Source: Bactrocera neohumeralis
Taxonomy: Eukaryota > Arthropoda > Insecta > Diptera > Tephritidae
Reading direction: 5' to 3'
DNA: 64,000 nucleotides
Assembly: GCF_024586455.1 (NCBI RefSeq)
Contig: NC_065921.1
Span: 27,897,135-27,961,134 of the forward strand
How positions within the stretch are numbered: position 1 is the first letter of the stretch; the number at the start of each line of letters is the position of its first letter. Below the pieces are notes generated by a model. It searched no databases and was not told the origin of the DNA. It was given only the letters and a program-made list of their open reading frames with translations. Shown here in pieces: positions 1 through 11,039 of this stretch. The translations under genes were made by a program, and so were the position numbers.

Positions 1-1290
1 TTATGTTGGAATTGATTTAAGTACCGAATTTCGAAAATAGATTTTTTTTAATTCTGAGCTTTTAAAATATGAGAAGTTTAAAATATTAGAATATTTTCCA
101 AATATGAATTCTCAGAGCAATTTTATATTTATTTTAATTTCTCATTTTGTATTTGTTGTACCGAATTACGAAAATTAAATCTTATATACGTTCTTTTTTT
201 TGTCACAAAACTTAATAAAACATTGAATTTTCTGTCATCTCTGAAAAGTGTGTACAAATTTCAAAACAATGTTAAATTTGATTTGTGTACCGAATTTCGA
301 AAATCGATATTTTAAAAAAACTTTTCAGTTTGCTTGGTCACAAAACTTAATAAAATATTGATTTTTTATTACTTCTGAAAGGTGTTTAGTCATTTCGAAA
401 TTATGATAGAGTTGATTTGGGTACCGAATTTCGAAAATAGATTTTTAAAGGAGCTTTTGAGTTTTTGAATTTTAAATATCAGAATATTTTTCGGTTATGA
501 AACATCAAAGTGTTTTATTATATAATTTAGTATCTGATTCCGGTATTAATTAAATACTGAATTTTACTATACTATATATCACTTCTGTAAGGTATTTAGT
601 AATTTCGAAATTATGATAGAATTGATTTGTGCAGTGTATTTCGAAATTTTATTTTTAAAGAAGCATTTGAGTTTTTGCATTGTTGTAATATATTCCATTT
701 ACGAAGTGTCAGAGTGATTTCGGTATTTTTGTGTCGAATTCCTGTCGCTATTATAGTCGGTACGCATTTTTTTAAGTTTTATTTAGTTATTACGTAACGT
801 TTGCACATATTTCTAAGTATGTTTTTTGTAAAACAATTAGAGAGTTTATCAGAAAGTTTGACTAAAATTAAAATTTGCACTTTTGTACCGTAATTGAATA
901 TCGGCTGCGATATTCAGCTCTTAGTTGCTGAACTAAACTTTTTATAATAATTTAAAAACAATATTGTAAAAGGCAACTGATTTCATATTAATTTTTTACA
1001 AATTCTCGACCGTTTTTTATACCGAATTTCGAAAACAGATTTGATCAATTAATTAATTCTTACATTCAGATAAACGCTTATAAACCAATGTTGTTGTAAG
1101 TTTTCCTAAAAGCTTTTGAAGTAAAATTCTCGAAAATTCTAACAAGTAATAATTCTGTACCGATTTTCGGTACAAATATTTTTTTTTTTAATTTTACTTA
1201 AGTTAGACTTTTTAAACAGGAGTAAAATTTTCGAAAACTTAATAACTTTTTTGTACCGATATTCGGTACCAATATTTTTTTACTTAAGTT
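1..1290. repeat. Degenerate ~133-bp tandem repeat with a TACCGAATTTCG core
   Basis: The core GTACCGAATTTCGAAAAT starts at about 21, 158, 287 and 421, so the spacing is close to 130-137 bp, and a decayed copy follows near 630. Shared flanking words (TTGATTTGTGTACC before the core, CTTCTGAAAGGTGTTTAGT further on) show that whole units are related. Further isolated cores lie near 1020, and two palindromic versions (GTACCGATATTCGGTAC type) near 1158 and 1253. The array runs off the left edge of the window. No coding potential is visible. Confidence 0.75.
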
Positions 1291-2740
1291 ATTGTGGTGG
1301 CACTTTATTAACCAGACTAATACCACATTTACTAAAAAACGTTGATAACTGGGTTAAAAGCACACATACATTTTTAAGTACAATCTAATTTATACCGTCT
1401 GCAGTTGCACTAGGTTGTCGCTTTGTGGTCTAAAAAGCCTACCAGTTTGTACGGAATCAACGAAATTCAAGTTACAGATCCTCTAGTACCGTCACAAATA
1501 CATACATACATACATACATACATATGTATGTATGTATCTAGGTATATGCTCGTTTCTAGTCACTTACTTCGCTTGTTTGAGTCTACTTGCTTTGCATAGG
1601 CACGTCAAAGCATAGCAAATCAAAGCGTTAAATTACAATTTTGTCACTTACTTTGACATACAAACATTACTTACTTAGTTACCTACTCTCAAGCACATAT
1701 ACCAATATACAGTGGTTCCCAACTCTTAAAAATTAAAAATATAATGAGATTTGTAAAAAAAAAAAAATAAAACAACTAAAAAAATTTATAAGTGAAATTA
1801 AATTATTTTAATTTTTTATATTTAACTAAAATTTTTAATTTTTTTTTAATATTTTAAATTTTTATTTTTTTTAATCATAATTTTTGTTGAAGAAAAACTT
1901 CATTCAGTGAGCGAATATTGATGTTTGCTGTCAGACTTATCTTCGCTGAAAAAGTTCTGCCAGTGCGATACTAGGGTGGTCCAATTTTCGTAATGTATAG
2001 ATTTATATATTATAATTGTATATATTTTTAAAGTTAAAGCTTATCACATACATAAAAGGTTGTTATAAAAATTAAATATTTTTCAAAGCAAAGTGTTCCA
2101 CCCTAATATGCTATGTTTTTATTTTTTTCTTATATAAACCTTCATAAGAAGTCAGTTAAGAAACATTTTTTTCTTAAAAAAGTGACCCACCCTAATATTC
2201 AGAAGTATAATTATATATATATACTCAGCTTACGTCATTTCAGCGCCATTCAACTTAATGTTAGCTCTATAATTTGAGTGCATTAATCCTATCTTCTCAT
2301 ATCTCATATGAATGGAGCTTTGAAATATAGTGTTGTATCTTCAGGCAAGGGACCCTTTGTGCGCACATTGACAGCCAGACATAAATCTTTAAGCGTCAAT
2401 GATTTATAAATAGATGAAAATGATACCGTTAAATAATGATTACTCAGTTGGCTTGCAAGTCATTAGTACACATATTTTATGGAAAAGAACACTTAAAAGC
2501 AGACAAATGCATAGCAGATTGAAGATAATGCTGTAAATTGTAAACTGGTAGCTCTGACTGGTTTATAGTAAAAAATATATTCTGTCAAAAAATGGAAACT
2601 ATACACTACCGCGCTTGGCTTGCAAAAAATTTTAGCTTTTAACCTAATTTTACTCTAACGAAATTGCTGAGCTCAGATTCTTGGAGGCCAGAAATACACA
2701 TTTTGTTTATCTAGTCATAAGATTTTGTCTCACATCACAT
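1291..2740. other. Intergenic or intronic AT-rich DNA, no gene seen
   Basis: This stretch contains a CATA/TATG microsatellite (about 1498-1538) and a nearly AT-only tract (about 1730-1880). The short motif CCACCCTAATAT appears twice, near 2098 and 2188. No ORF or recognisable element was found. Confidence 0.6.
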
Positions 2741-2754
2741 GGCTGGAGCCTAGG

Positions 2755-3660
2755 CTAGGGTTAGGTTAGATGGATTTATTTTCCATTCCCGCCAGCTCGG
2801 TGGGATGTCTGAAGGTATGGGGTCCAAAAGTCCCAAGTATTTAAGTCTTGACCTCCCAAGCGCGGGGCAGTCAGAAGGAAGTGCTGAATTGTTTCCTTCT
2901 CATTATTTTCGACACAGCTTCTGCCGGCTGGTAGGATTCCAATTCGGCGATAAAAGGCTCAAAACTCGGGCCAAGGGGGAAAGAGATCACTAGATCTCTT
3001 GCGATCGATCTTGGGCCAACCCGCTCCTATTCTACCGATAGTGGTTCTAGGGTGCCTTTTCTTGCTAGCTCATCAGCTGTACAATTTCCTGCGATTCCGC
3101 TGTGGCCTGGTACCCATACCAGTCTTATTACAAAGGCTATCGATGCTATTGATTGGGCACTCTTTGACCAGCCATGAGTGCACTATTACTGTGTACAAGG
3201 CTCGTATCGCCGCTCTGCTATCAGAGTGGATGGTCACTTATCTGAAGGAGGCTGCAGTCCTGAGCAGTAAATTTACTGCTACCTTAATGACTGCAACCTC
3301 GGCCTGGAACACACGGCAATAGTCAGGAAGTCTGAAGCTGGATTTGATAGAGAGCTCCGACAGTAAACCCCTCCACCAGCCTTCCCCCCAAGCTTTGACC
3401 CATCCTTAAAGAAGCTCACTGCATTTCCTCGAACGACTTCTTCCCACCCACAACTCGCTTGCCGGTATATGGGTAAAGAAGGAGCCGCCAGAGTTCAGTT
3501 TGGCGAATCCATGATCCAAGTGATCCGGTATGAAGTCAAAGTGAGTGATGATTTCCGTGTATTCAGACACGTATTCTATGAACCCAGAATCTCTGAACCT
3601 GATAGCAACTTTCGCAGCCATAAACCTTCCGACGTTGGCGCATAGACCAAAAACCGTCTA
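2755..3660 (-). pseudogene. Jockey-like non-LTR retrotransposon remnant, RNase H domain
   Basis: Read on the minus strand, this is the C-terminal RNase H part of a non-LTR retrotransposon polyprotein, the domain that degrades RNA in RNA/DNA hybrids during reverse transcription. Visible blocks in order are a degraded FFKDGSKLGGKAGGGVYC (the catalytic TDGSKL block, T replaced by K) near 3400, SDSRAAIRALYTV near 3210, and WVPGHSGIAGNCTADELA near 3060-3110. The last two blocks are in different frames, so there is a frameshift near 3105-3120. The region ends at the low-coordinate side with a minus-strand ATCTAACCTAACCC tail, similar to the ends at 55425 and 61678. The exact family needs a repeat-library search. 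Confidence 0.8.
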
Positions 3661-4140
3661 TCTCTCGGCAAAAGGGAACTTAGTAATATAGTAGGAGTCA
3701 TCACAAGGCACCTACCCTTAAGATTTCATCTTCAGAAAAGTGGAAAGTGGATTCGGTGGCATGTAGAGCATGCGCAGAAGCCAAGCAAAATATGAGTCGG
3801 ATTTTTCTAGTCGTAATATTCTAAGGGTCGCATGTTCCGCATATTTTTATTTCCAAATTTTTCGTTGATAATAGATAGGAAACGGTGGGGATCCTGCATA
3901 GTATATTTGTAAGTATATATAAATTATCAGGGTGCCAAACTGTTCATAAGCAAACTCCGTCAGTCTCTCATATTTTGAGATATTGATCTGAAATTTCCAT
4001 TCCTCCCTAAGAAGCTTCTCATTCATCAGAAACGTATCGGAACATTTCTTTCTTTTCATTGGTAGTATTTTTTACGTGGCGGGTCCCAAACCCAGGGCAC
4101 AACCATAGGGAGGGATGGTACGCTTTCTCACTTTAGCCCG
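3661..4140 (-). other. Mixed repeat debris, possible RTE-like 5' fragment
   Basis: No intact gene is present. The stretch near 4058-4115 (TTTTTTACGTGGCGGGTCCC, then CAAACCC and GGGCACAACC) closely resembles 43650-43710 at the 5' end of the RTE-like copy, so it is probably a fragment of the same family. The part from 3720 to 4060 resembles decayed 153-bp repeat sequence (TGAGATATTGATCTGAAATTT). Confidence 0.4.
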
Positions 4141-4199
4141 CCTTCAAACGCATATTCTTTGGCTACCCAGAGGATACTTGGTCTAAGACCGGAAATTGT

Positions 4200-4420
4200 G
4201 AGCTGTTTGAGTCCTTAGTAGAAGAATCGTTTCTGGCCACTCACGAAATTTAGCTCAGATTATTGCCAATATGTGAACATGTTGTTTAGATCGGTCTATC
4301 ATAACATATAGTTGCTATACAAACTGAATGATCAAAATCAAGTTCTTGTATGGGATGTTTTCATCTGTCCCATTTGTGAACGGTATTATAGCTTCGTTTT
4401 AGTCGAAGTTAACGTTCGTT
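4200..4420 (+). repeat. Single decayed unit of the 153-bp repeat family
   Basis: The diagnostic words ATCGGTCTATCATAACATATAG, split here by substitutions, GCTATACAAACTGAATGATC and AAAATCAAGTTCTTGTATGG are present. They match the tandem units at 14.6-15.3 kb. Only one unit is seen here. Confidence 0.6.
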
Positions 4421-4501
4421 TTTGGTTTCTTTATCTTTATATCCACATTTATTTCTCTATATCTATCCGGTATAGTATACCTTTATCTTGATCTACATAT
4501 A

Positions 4502-5073
4502 CGAGGTGTGTTCAAAAAGTATCGCGACAGTTTGCTGACAGTTTTCTTCGATTGCAGGGGCGTGGTGCATCATGAGTTCTTGCCACTGGGAAGAACGGTC
4601 AATAAGGAATATTACCTGCAAGTTATGCGCAATTTGCGCGAAGCAATCCGCCAGAAACGCCCGGATTTGTGGAAGAACAAAAATTGGCTTTTGCACCACG
4701 ATAACGCCCCTGCTCACACATCGTTGCTTGTGCGCGACTTTTTGGCCAAAAAAAAAACACACTAATGATGCCGCAGCCACCGTATTCCCCAGATCTGGCC
4801 CCCTGTGACTTTTTCTTGTTCCCTAAACTGAAGAGGCCCATGAAAGGACGACGTTACGATTCTCTTGACGAGATAAAGACGGCATCGAAGGAGGAGCTGA
4901 AGAAGATAAAAAAAAATGATTTTTTGAAGTGCTTCGAAGATTGGAAAAACCGTTGGCACAAGTGTATAATATCTCATGGGGATTACTTTGAAGGGGACAA
5001 AATAGATGTTCATGAATAAATAAATAATTTTTGAAAAAACACAAAATTCGCGATACTTTTTGAACACACCTCG
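4502..5073 (+). mobile_element. Internally deleted mariner element (572 bp)
   Basis: The element has 26-bp perfect terminal inverted repeats (4502-4527 and 5048-5073, starting CGAGGTGTGTTCAAAAAGTA) and is flanked by TA on both sides (4500-4501 and 5074-5075), the standard mariner target duplication. A full-length mariner is about 1.3 kb, so more than half is missing. The 5' repeat runs almost directly into the second half of the transposase gene. It could still be moved in trans because both ends are intact, but that is inference. Confidence 0.92.
4530..5019 (+). pseudogene. Mariner transposase, C-terminal half, frameshifted
   Basis: This is the cut-and-paste transposase that cleaves element ends and inserts at TA. 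The helix-turn-helix half and the first catalytic Asp are deleted. The readable part begins with LLTVFFDCRGVVHHEFLPLG, then the second catalytic Asp in HHDNAPAHTS. A shift in the run of A at about 4750-4758 changes frame, after which PPYSPDLAPCDFFLF gives the third Asp. The C-terminus runs through WHKCIISHGDYFEGDKID to a normal stop. The motif style is that of DD34D mariners. The protein cannot be functional as it stands. Confidence 0.9.
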
Positions 5074-5094
5074 TATATGTATATATACTATATA

Positions 5095-5316
5095 CAGTGT
5101 CGGACAAAACTCATTGGACTAACTCGAGTCTCACACATGTTCCGTCATAACTTTTTACATAGATGCATTAGAAGAATAATTTTTTTGCAAAAGATAGATC
5201 ACATATTCTATATTAAGAAACAATGCAATAATATTTTTTAACTTTTGTGTAAAATTTATAAATTATAACGGAAGGGAAAAAAGTAAAAAAATCGTGCGAC
5301 ATAACTCATTGGACTA
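5095..5316 (+). repeat. Left inverted repeat of the Tc1-like element
   Basis: The sequence begins CAGTGTCGGACAAAACTCAT and ends at the inner copy of ACTCATTGGACTA near 5304-5316. It is the reverse complement of 7866-8087 with few differences. Confidence 0.9.
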
Positions 5317-5407
5317 ACACTTTGGATATCGAAATAACCACTTCCATTGAATTAATTTACCGTTATGTGGCGGGAAAAGAATTTTGCAGGTACTTACAAT
5401 AATTATA

Positions 5408-6705
5408 TCGGGTGATTTTTTAAGAGCTTGATAACTTTTTTTTAAGAAAAACGCATAAAATTTGCAAAATCTCATCGGTTCTTTATTTGAAACGTTAGAT
5501 TGGTTCATGACATTTACTTTTTGAAGATAATTTCATTTAAATGTTGACCGCGGCTGCGTCTTAGGTGGTCCATTCGGAAAGTCCAATTTTGGGCAACTTT
5601 TTCGAGCATTTCGGCCGGAATAGCCCGAATTTCTTCGGAAATGTTGTCTTCCAAAGCTGGAATAGTTGCTGGCTTATTTCTGTAGACTTTAGACTTGACG
5701 TAGCCCCACAAAAAATAGTCTAAAGGCGTTAAATCGCATGATCTTGGTGGCCAACTTACGGGTCCATTTCTTGAGATGAATTGTTCTCCGAAGTTTTCCC
5801 TCAAAATGGCCATAGAATCGCGAGCTGTGCGGCATGTAGCGCCATCTTGTTGAAACCACATGTCAACCAAGTTCAGTTCTTCCATTTTTGGCAACAAAAA
5901 GTTTGTTAGCATCGAACGATAGCGATCGCCATTCACCGTAACGTTGCGTCCAACAGCATCTTTGAAAAAATACGGTCCAATGATTCCACCAGCGTACAAA
6001 CCACACCAAACAGTGCATTTTTCGGGATGCATGGGCAGTTCTTGAACGGCTTCTGGTTGCTCTTCACCCCAAATGCGGCAATTTTGCTTATTTACGTAGC
6101 CATTCAACCAGAAATGAGCCTCATCGCTGAACAAAATTTGTCGATAAAAAAGCGGATTTTCTGCCAACTTTTCTAGGGCCCATTCACTGAAAATTCGACG
6201 TTATGGCAGATCGTTCGGCTTCAGTTCTTGCACGAGCTGTATTTTATACGGTTTTACACCAAGATCTTTGCGTAAAATCTTCCATGTGGTCGAATAACAC
6301 AAACCCAATTGCTGCGAACGGCGACGAATCGACATTTCACGGTCTTCAGCCACACTCTCAGAAACAGACGCAATATTCTCTTCTGTACGCACTGTACGCA
6401 TTCGTGTGGTTGGTTTAATGTCCAATAAAGTAAACTGAGTGCGAAACTTGGTCACAATCGCATTAATTGTTTGCTCACTTGGTCGATTATGTAGACCATA
6501 AATCGGACGTAAAGCGCGAAACACATTTCGAACCGAACACTGATTTTGGTAATAAAATTCAATGATTTGCAAGCGTTGCTCGTTAGTAAGTCTATTCATG
6601 ATGAAATGTCAAAGCATACTGAGCATCTTTCTCTTTGACACCATGTCTGAAATCGCACGTGATCTGTCAAATACTAATGCATTCCTCATCAAAAAAATCA
6701 CCCGA
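5408..6705 (-). mobile_element. Nested DD41D (rosa-like) mariner-family element, 1298 bp
   Basis: The element lies inside the Tc1-like element and is flanked by TA (5406-5407 and 6706-6707). Its short inverted ends begin TCGGGTGATTTTTT and end AAAAAATCACCCGA. It carries one transposase gene on the minus strand. Because it interrupts an older element and is much better preserved than its host, it inserted later. Confidence 0.9.
5514..6599 (-). pseudogene. DD41D mariner-family transposase with one premature stop
   Basis: The reading frame starts at ATG 6599-6597 (MNRLTNEQRLQIIEFYYQNQ) and can be followed in the same frame to the stop at 5514-5516, about 360 codons, which is the usual full length. 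The only clear lesion is an in-frame TAA at about 6201-6203, after KPNDLP. The N-terminal helix-turn-helix resembles the DUF4817-type domain common in insect copies. Catalytic acids are visible in FSDEAHFWLNG, WFQQDGATCRTA and CDLTPLDYFLWG. The spacing between the second and third Asp is 41 residues, as in the rosa group first described from a Ceratitis fly. Assignment to that group rests on this spacing. Confidence 0.9.
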
Positions 6706-6879
6706 TAATTATTATAAATCGTAGATCACACTTATTCGAGTTGTTTATTTTAATGATAACGAGTGTGTTGTGAAATATTTAAAGTTGTCCCGAATAATGC
6801 TACTAAAAAATTATTTTTGATAAAAATATAGACAAAACACATTCAACTGAACTTAAATTATTAATTGTAAGCAAATTCA

Positions 6880-7764
6880 CAAAAAATGTGTGGAAAAGAA
6901 GCTTTAAAAAAATTATTCTCTGGGGAAAACAACTGTTTTTGCTATTTTACGCAAGAACAAAGCTGAAGGAACCGTTAAAAAACTTAATATTGGAGGACGT
7001 CCCAGAGTCAATTCGGTAAAGTATGACTTGCGAATAGTGCGCGAGTTTATAAAATATCCCCAGATATTAACAAACAATGTTGTAGATAGCTCACAACTAA
7101 GAGAGAGTACGCGTACAATACAACGGCGCGCCGTTGATGTTGGTCTTTTTAGCTTCCGTGCAGTAAAAAAATCTTATATTTCCAAAAAAATCGGTTAGCA
7201 CCTTTGGAATTTGCGAAACTGCATATAAATTGGTCTGAAGAGCAATGGAAGCCGATATTGTTTTCAGATGAGTCCAAATTTAATTTACAGAACTTAGATG
7301 GAATGACAGGTATACGAAGACCAACATGAAGCGTTTAGAGTGTCGATATTCGCAGGGTGCAGTAAAGCATGGTAGGGTAATATAATAGTGTGGGAATGCT
7401 TTTCTGGTCAGGGTGTAGGACCAATTTACAGAATAGAAGGGAACATGGATGGGTTCCAATATAAAAATATACTGCCAACCCAAATGTTTCCTCACGCTAT
7501 CCAAAAAATGCTGCCTGATTGGCAGTTTCAACATGTCAATGACCCCAGGCACATCCTCAAAGTTGTGAAGGATTGATTTTTGGAATAATAAGTTTATGTT
7601 ATAAGATGGTCCGACCAGTTTCGTGACATGAATCCGATTAAAAACTTATGGGAAATTGTCAACAGGCAAATTAAAGAGGAACAGGTCCACGGTTATAAAA
7701 ACAAGCTACTTGATGTATTAAAGCGAGCCGAGAATGGAATAAATGATTCACATATTAGTAATTA
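6880..7764 (+). pseudogene. Tc1-like transposase remnant with lost catalytic residues
   Basis: The plus strand between the long inverted repeats reads as a decayed Tc1-type transposase in several frames. The N-terminal DNA-binding part is recognisable around LRESTRTIQRRAVDVGL (about 7100). The first catalytic Asp is kept in ILFSDESKFNL (about 7257-7285). The second Asp is gone: the expected QQDNDPKH block reads QHVNDPRH near 7535. The final acidic residue is also gone: MNPIKNLWEIV has Lys where Tc1 transposases have Glu in IENLW (about 7633-7660). Several stops and frameshifts occur. The protein is dead beyond doubt. Confidence 0.85.
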
Positions 7765-7865
7765 AATTTCATTTATGCATAAAAGATGTGTTGCAATCAA
7801 AAAAAAATAATGGCTATTCAGTAAAATATTAATTTAAAACTAATTTATTTTCATATTTAGCTAAA

Positions 7866-8087
7866 GTCCAATGAGTTATGTCGCACGAATTTTTTACTTC
7901 TTTCCCTTCTGTTATAATTTATAAATCTTACATAAAAGTAAAAACATATTATTGCATTGTTTCTTAATATAGAATATGTGGTCTATCTTTTGCAAAAAAA
8001 AATTATTCTTCTAATGCATCTATGTAAAAAGTTATGACGGAACATGTGTGAGACTCGAGTTAGTCCAATGAGTTTTGTCCGACACTG
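7866..8087 (-). repeat. Right inverted repeat of the Tc1-like element
   Basis: This is the mirror image of 5095-5316. It ends ATGAGTTTTGTCCGACACTG just before the TA duplication. Confidence 0.9.
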
Positions 8088-8879
8088 TATCTTTCCCTTT
8101 AAAGATACATATCTGCAACCGTTTCTTCATCTTTACCCCTAACACCTCACCCTTTTTGATATTTTCTAAGAACGCTCGTGCCTTTCATTTCTGAATCCGC
8201 TTTATTTGAGCAAAATTATTTATGCCTAAAAGTCAAGCAATCCATTTCGACATTCATAACTGTCAGATAATTGCACGAACGACGCCCATTGATGGCCTAC
8301 TTCACGCACTAAATTAAGTTGCTGCTGGTGTCTGCAATCTGAAACCTATCGACAAGTACCATAAATATTTATATGCGACGGTAGATATACATGTGTGTGT
8401 GTGTGTGTGTTGACATGCGAAACAAGTGGTCTGGAGGATTTTTACCTTAAGAATAAGCGTTTGAATGCAATTACCAACGAAAACCAAACTAGAACTTAAT
8501 TAATGCGCCTACAATCAAAAATGCATAAGTCTACATACATATATGAATGTGTGTATATACATACATATGTATGTATTTATGTACGAAATAGGTAAAAAAG
8601 GCGTTTGATCAAAATGCGTGCAAATACTTGTACCTGTAAAATTTGCCCGACTTCTTTGGCTAGGCGAATTGGTAGCATTCAAGGGTGTTGGCAGGCAGCA
8701 CAAGTGAATGTGGTGAACGGTACTTTTGGTTACAGTTACATGTGCATGTGGATATGAAAATGAACTGCATTCAACATTACTAGATCAGCTGTATTTAGTG
8801 GCAGTTTTCGGGATCACATATAATTTTCTTAGTTAAATCAGGACACAGTGGAGCTTAGGTCGCGGGGCAAACCTCAATT
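8088..8879. other. Non-coding DNA with microsatellites
   Basis: A GT microsatellite (about 8392-8411) and a TATG/CATA tract (about 8559-8583) are present. No gene was recognised. The short minus-strand ORF at 8515-8703 is mostly microsatellite translation. Confidence 0.55.
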
Positions 8880-9590
8880 AATTTTTATTCTAAATCCCGA
8901 ATTGCCAATTTATATTTTTTATGGAAAACGTAAATTTTTGTTCCTTTCAATAGATACAATTTAATATTAATAAATTTTTAGCTAGGCCCGAAGAAATTTC
9001 GGGATACCGAAATCCCGAAAATTAAAAACTGCACAAAATTTAATATCACGCAGTTTGATAATAATAAATTATGGCTAGTCCCGAAATTTTTTTTTACTAA
9101 ATGCCGAAGTGTCAATATACACAGTCTTTCAGCGCAAAACGTAATGGTATTGATAATTTCAAAAGATAAAATTGAATATTAATAAATTATTGACCAATCC
9201 CGAAAAAAATTTAATATTAATAAATTATTGGCCAATCCCGGAAAAAAATTCGGGATCCCGAAAAACTGAAATTGTCACAAAATTTAATACCTCGCAATTT
9301 AATAATAATAAATTAATTGGCAAGCCCTGAAACTTTGCACTTTAACTAAATCCCGAAGTGTCAACAAAGTTTTTCAGTGCAAAACGTTAAATTATTGAAC
9401 ATTTCGGAAGATAAAATTTAATATTAACAAATTGTTGGCTAATCCCGAAAAACAGAAATTGTTACATAACTTAATAATATGCAATTTAATATTAATAAAA
9501 TTTAACATTAATAAATTGTTGGCTAATCCCGAAAAAAATCGGGATCCCGAAATCCCAAAAATTAAAAATTGTCACAAAATGTAAACCGCC
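8880..9590. repeat. ~245-bp tandem repeat rich in TCCCGAAA
   Basis: Two long units are evident. The block ACTAAATGCCGAAGTGTCAA near 9097 recurs as ACTAAATCCCGAAGTGTCAA near 9345, and CACAAAATTTAATA recurs near 9032, 9276 and (decayed) 9575. Within units, TAATATTAATAAATTATTGG followed by CCAATCCCG occurs many times. The mirrored words TCGGGATCCCGA make local palindromes. No coding potential is seen. Confidence 0.75.
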
Positions 9591-11035
9591 TTCTTCTTGT
9601 TTGTGCATTAGTGCATATGGCTGTCTGCGCATGCGTACCAACAACCCACCACGCCAAGAGCACGCCATTCGTCCTTTTGCGATAAAAGAAAAACCAGCGC
9701 TCGCACGATTTGCTAATTGGTAGCTGTGTCCAATTCGTTTTGGTAAGCGTACACCAAATTTGCACGAAATCTATACGCTTTTCCGAATTATAATTATGCG
9801 CGGCGTGCTGCCATTTTGGCCACTTAATTCTGATTGACTTATTCACTTATTTACATCGTTCGTTTTTTTAAACGCGCATTTATTGTAATGATCGCATGGC
9901 AGACAGGCGACAGCGTCGAAAAAAGGCGATCGCGCGCAATTAACCGGACAGCGCTGCTGCAAGTGTGTGTACGGCAGTAGGGGAGTGCGCGTAGAGGTGT
10001 GCGCATGCGCGCCAACGGCGTCAAAAGCAATTTCAGTGCTGCAGTGGTCCACCATAAGCTGCTGGTTTAGATTCTAAATATGCATATATTTACACGTGTG
10101 TGTGTGTGGTTTGTTTGTACGAGCGCTTGTGTGCGTCTGTTGCCAAGCCAAAACCAGCGCCGCGCCCAAAAATGTCCATAATTGTTATTGGTTCACTTTT
10201 ACATATCAAAATCATTTCTGCTACGATTTGATACAATTTTGTTGTTGTGTACATATGTCAATAATGCTTTTAAAGTATGGTTATATACTATATACATACA
10301 TATATTTTTCTTGCTGCCAAGTGGCAGATTTTTACCGTTTCTTTTCTAATATTACTCGATTTTTATTCAGATATATTTATGAAATTAATGATTTTTTTCT
10401 ATTATGGCTGCTGTTTGTTGTTGTTTTGATTACCTTGTATCAAATTAGGCGAGTGATTGTAATACTCTTGGTATGTACTGTATATGCGGCGATTAATAGC
10501 GGATACATTCACTTTGCTGAATTTCACTTTGCTGAATTGAAATCTTTTAAAGTCTGTCTGTCTGTCTTTTGCTGTTGCTTATTTCTTTATGTCTTCATTT
10601 GCATTTTTTTAGTTTTTTTGGTTTTGTTCCAAGTTTTTGTCCTCTGCAATTTTGGCGTTTATTTCAATTCATTTATTTGCTTTATTTACTTAAACCCAAA
10701 ATTGAGTTCTGCACTTTTGATTTCTGATTTCATTACTTATGTATAGTATAACTGTTTCTTTGCTCCTTCTTTCGTATTCACTTATTTTCGGTTACACCAT
10801 TTGTCACCGCTAAGCTGCACCAAAAGTGCTGAAATAAGTTGGAATTTGAATTTTGGGCGATAGATATATTTATTTGTTGTTGTATTTTTGTTGTTACAAA
10901 AACTTTTTGTTTTTTTGGCCTGCGCAACAATTTTCGTACATTGACTTCTGCGAAAACTTTCAATTGTTCGCCGCAGGCTTTGAATAAGTTTTAACTTTCG
11001 GTTTTACATTTGGTTGCCGGCATCATTTTAGTATT
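9591..11035. other. Non-coding DNA, mixed composition
   Basis: The first 500 bases are more GC-rich, with TGTGTG tracts near 9968 and 10097. The 216-codon ORF at 10096-10746 is rich in Cys, Phe and Val from T-rich DNA and shows no domain. TTGTTG tracts occur near 10415 and 10870. Nothing here can be called a gene; regulatory or UTR sequence is possible. Confidence 0.45.
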
Positions 11036-11039
11036 TGGT

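Larger units (their letters stand above)
5095..8087 (+). mobile_element. Tc1-like element with 222-bp IR/DR-type ends, carrying a nested element
   Basis: The element is bounded by long inverted repeats of about 222 bp (5095-5316 and 7866-8087) and flanked by TA (5093-5094 and 8088-8089). Each inverted repeat carries the motif ACTCATTGGACTA twice, once near the outer and once near the inner end, which is the IR/DR layout known from Minos- and Sleeping Beauty-like Tc1 elements. Without the nested insertion at 5408-6705 the element is about 1.7 kb. Its left end lies only about 20 bp from the mariner at 4502-5073. The internal transposase is dead. Confidence 0.9.

Noticed and set aside
2750..2775. 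TTAGG-like telomere sequence
   Set aside because: Only two units, located at the end of a retrotransposon remnant; not a telomere tract.
10096..10746. 216-codon plus-strand ORF
   Set aside because: Extreme Cys/Phe/Val/Ile bias from T-rich DNA with TGTG repeats, no domain and no supporting splice signals.
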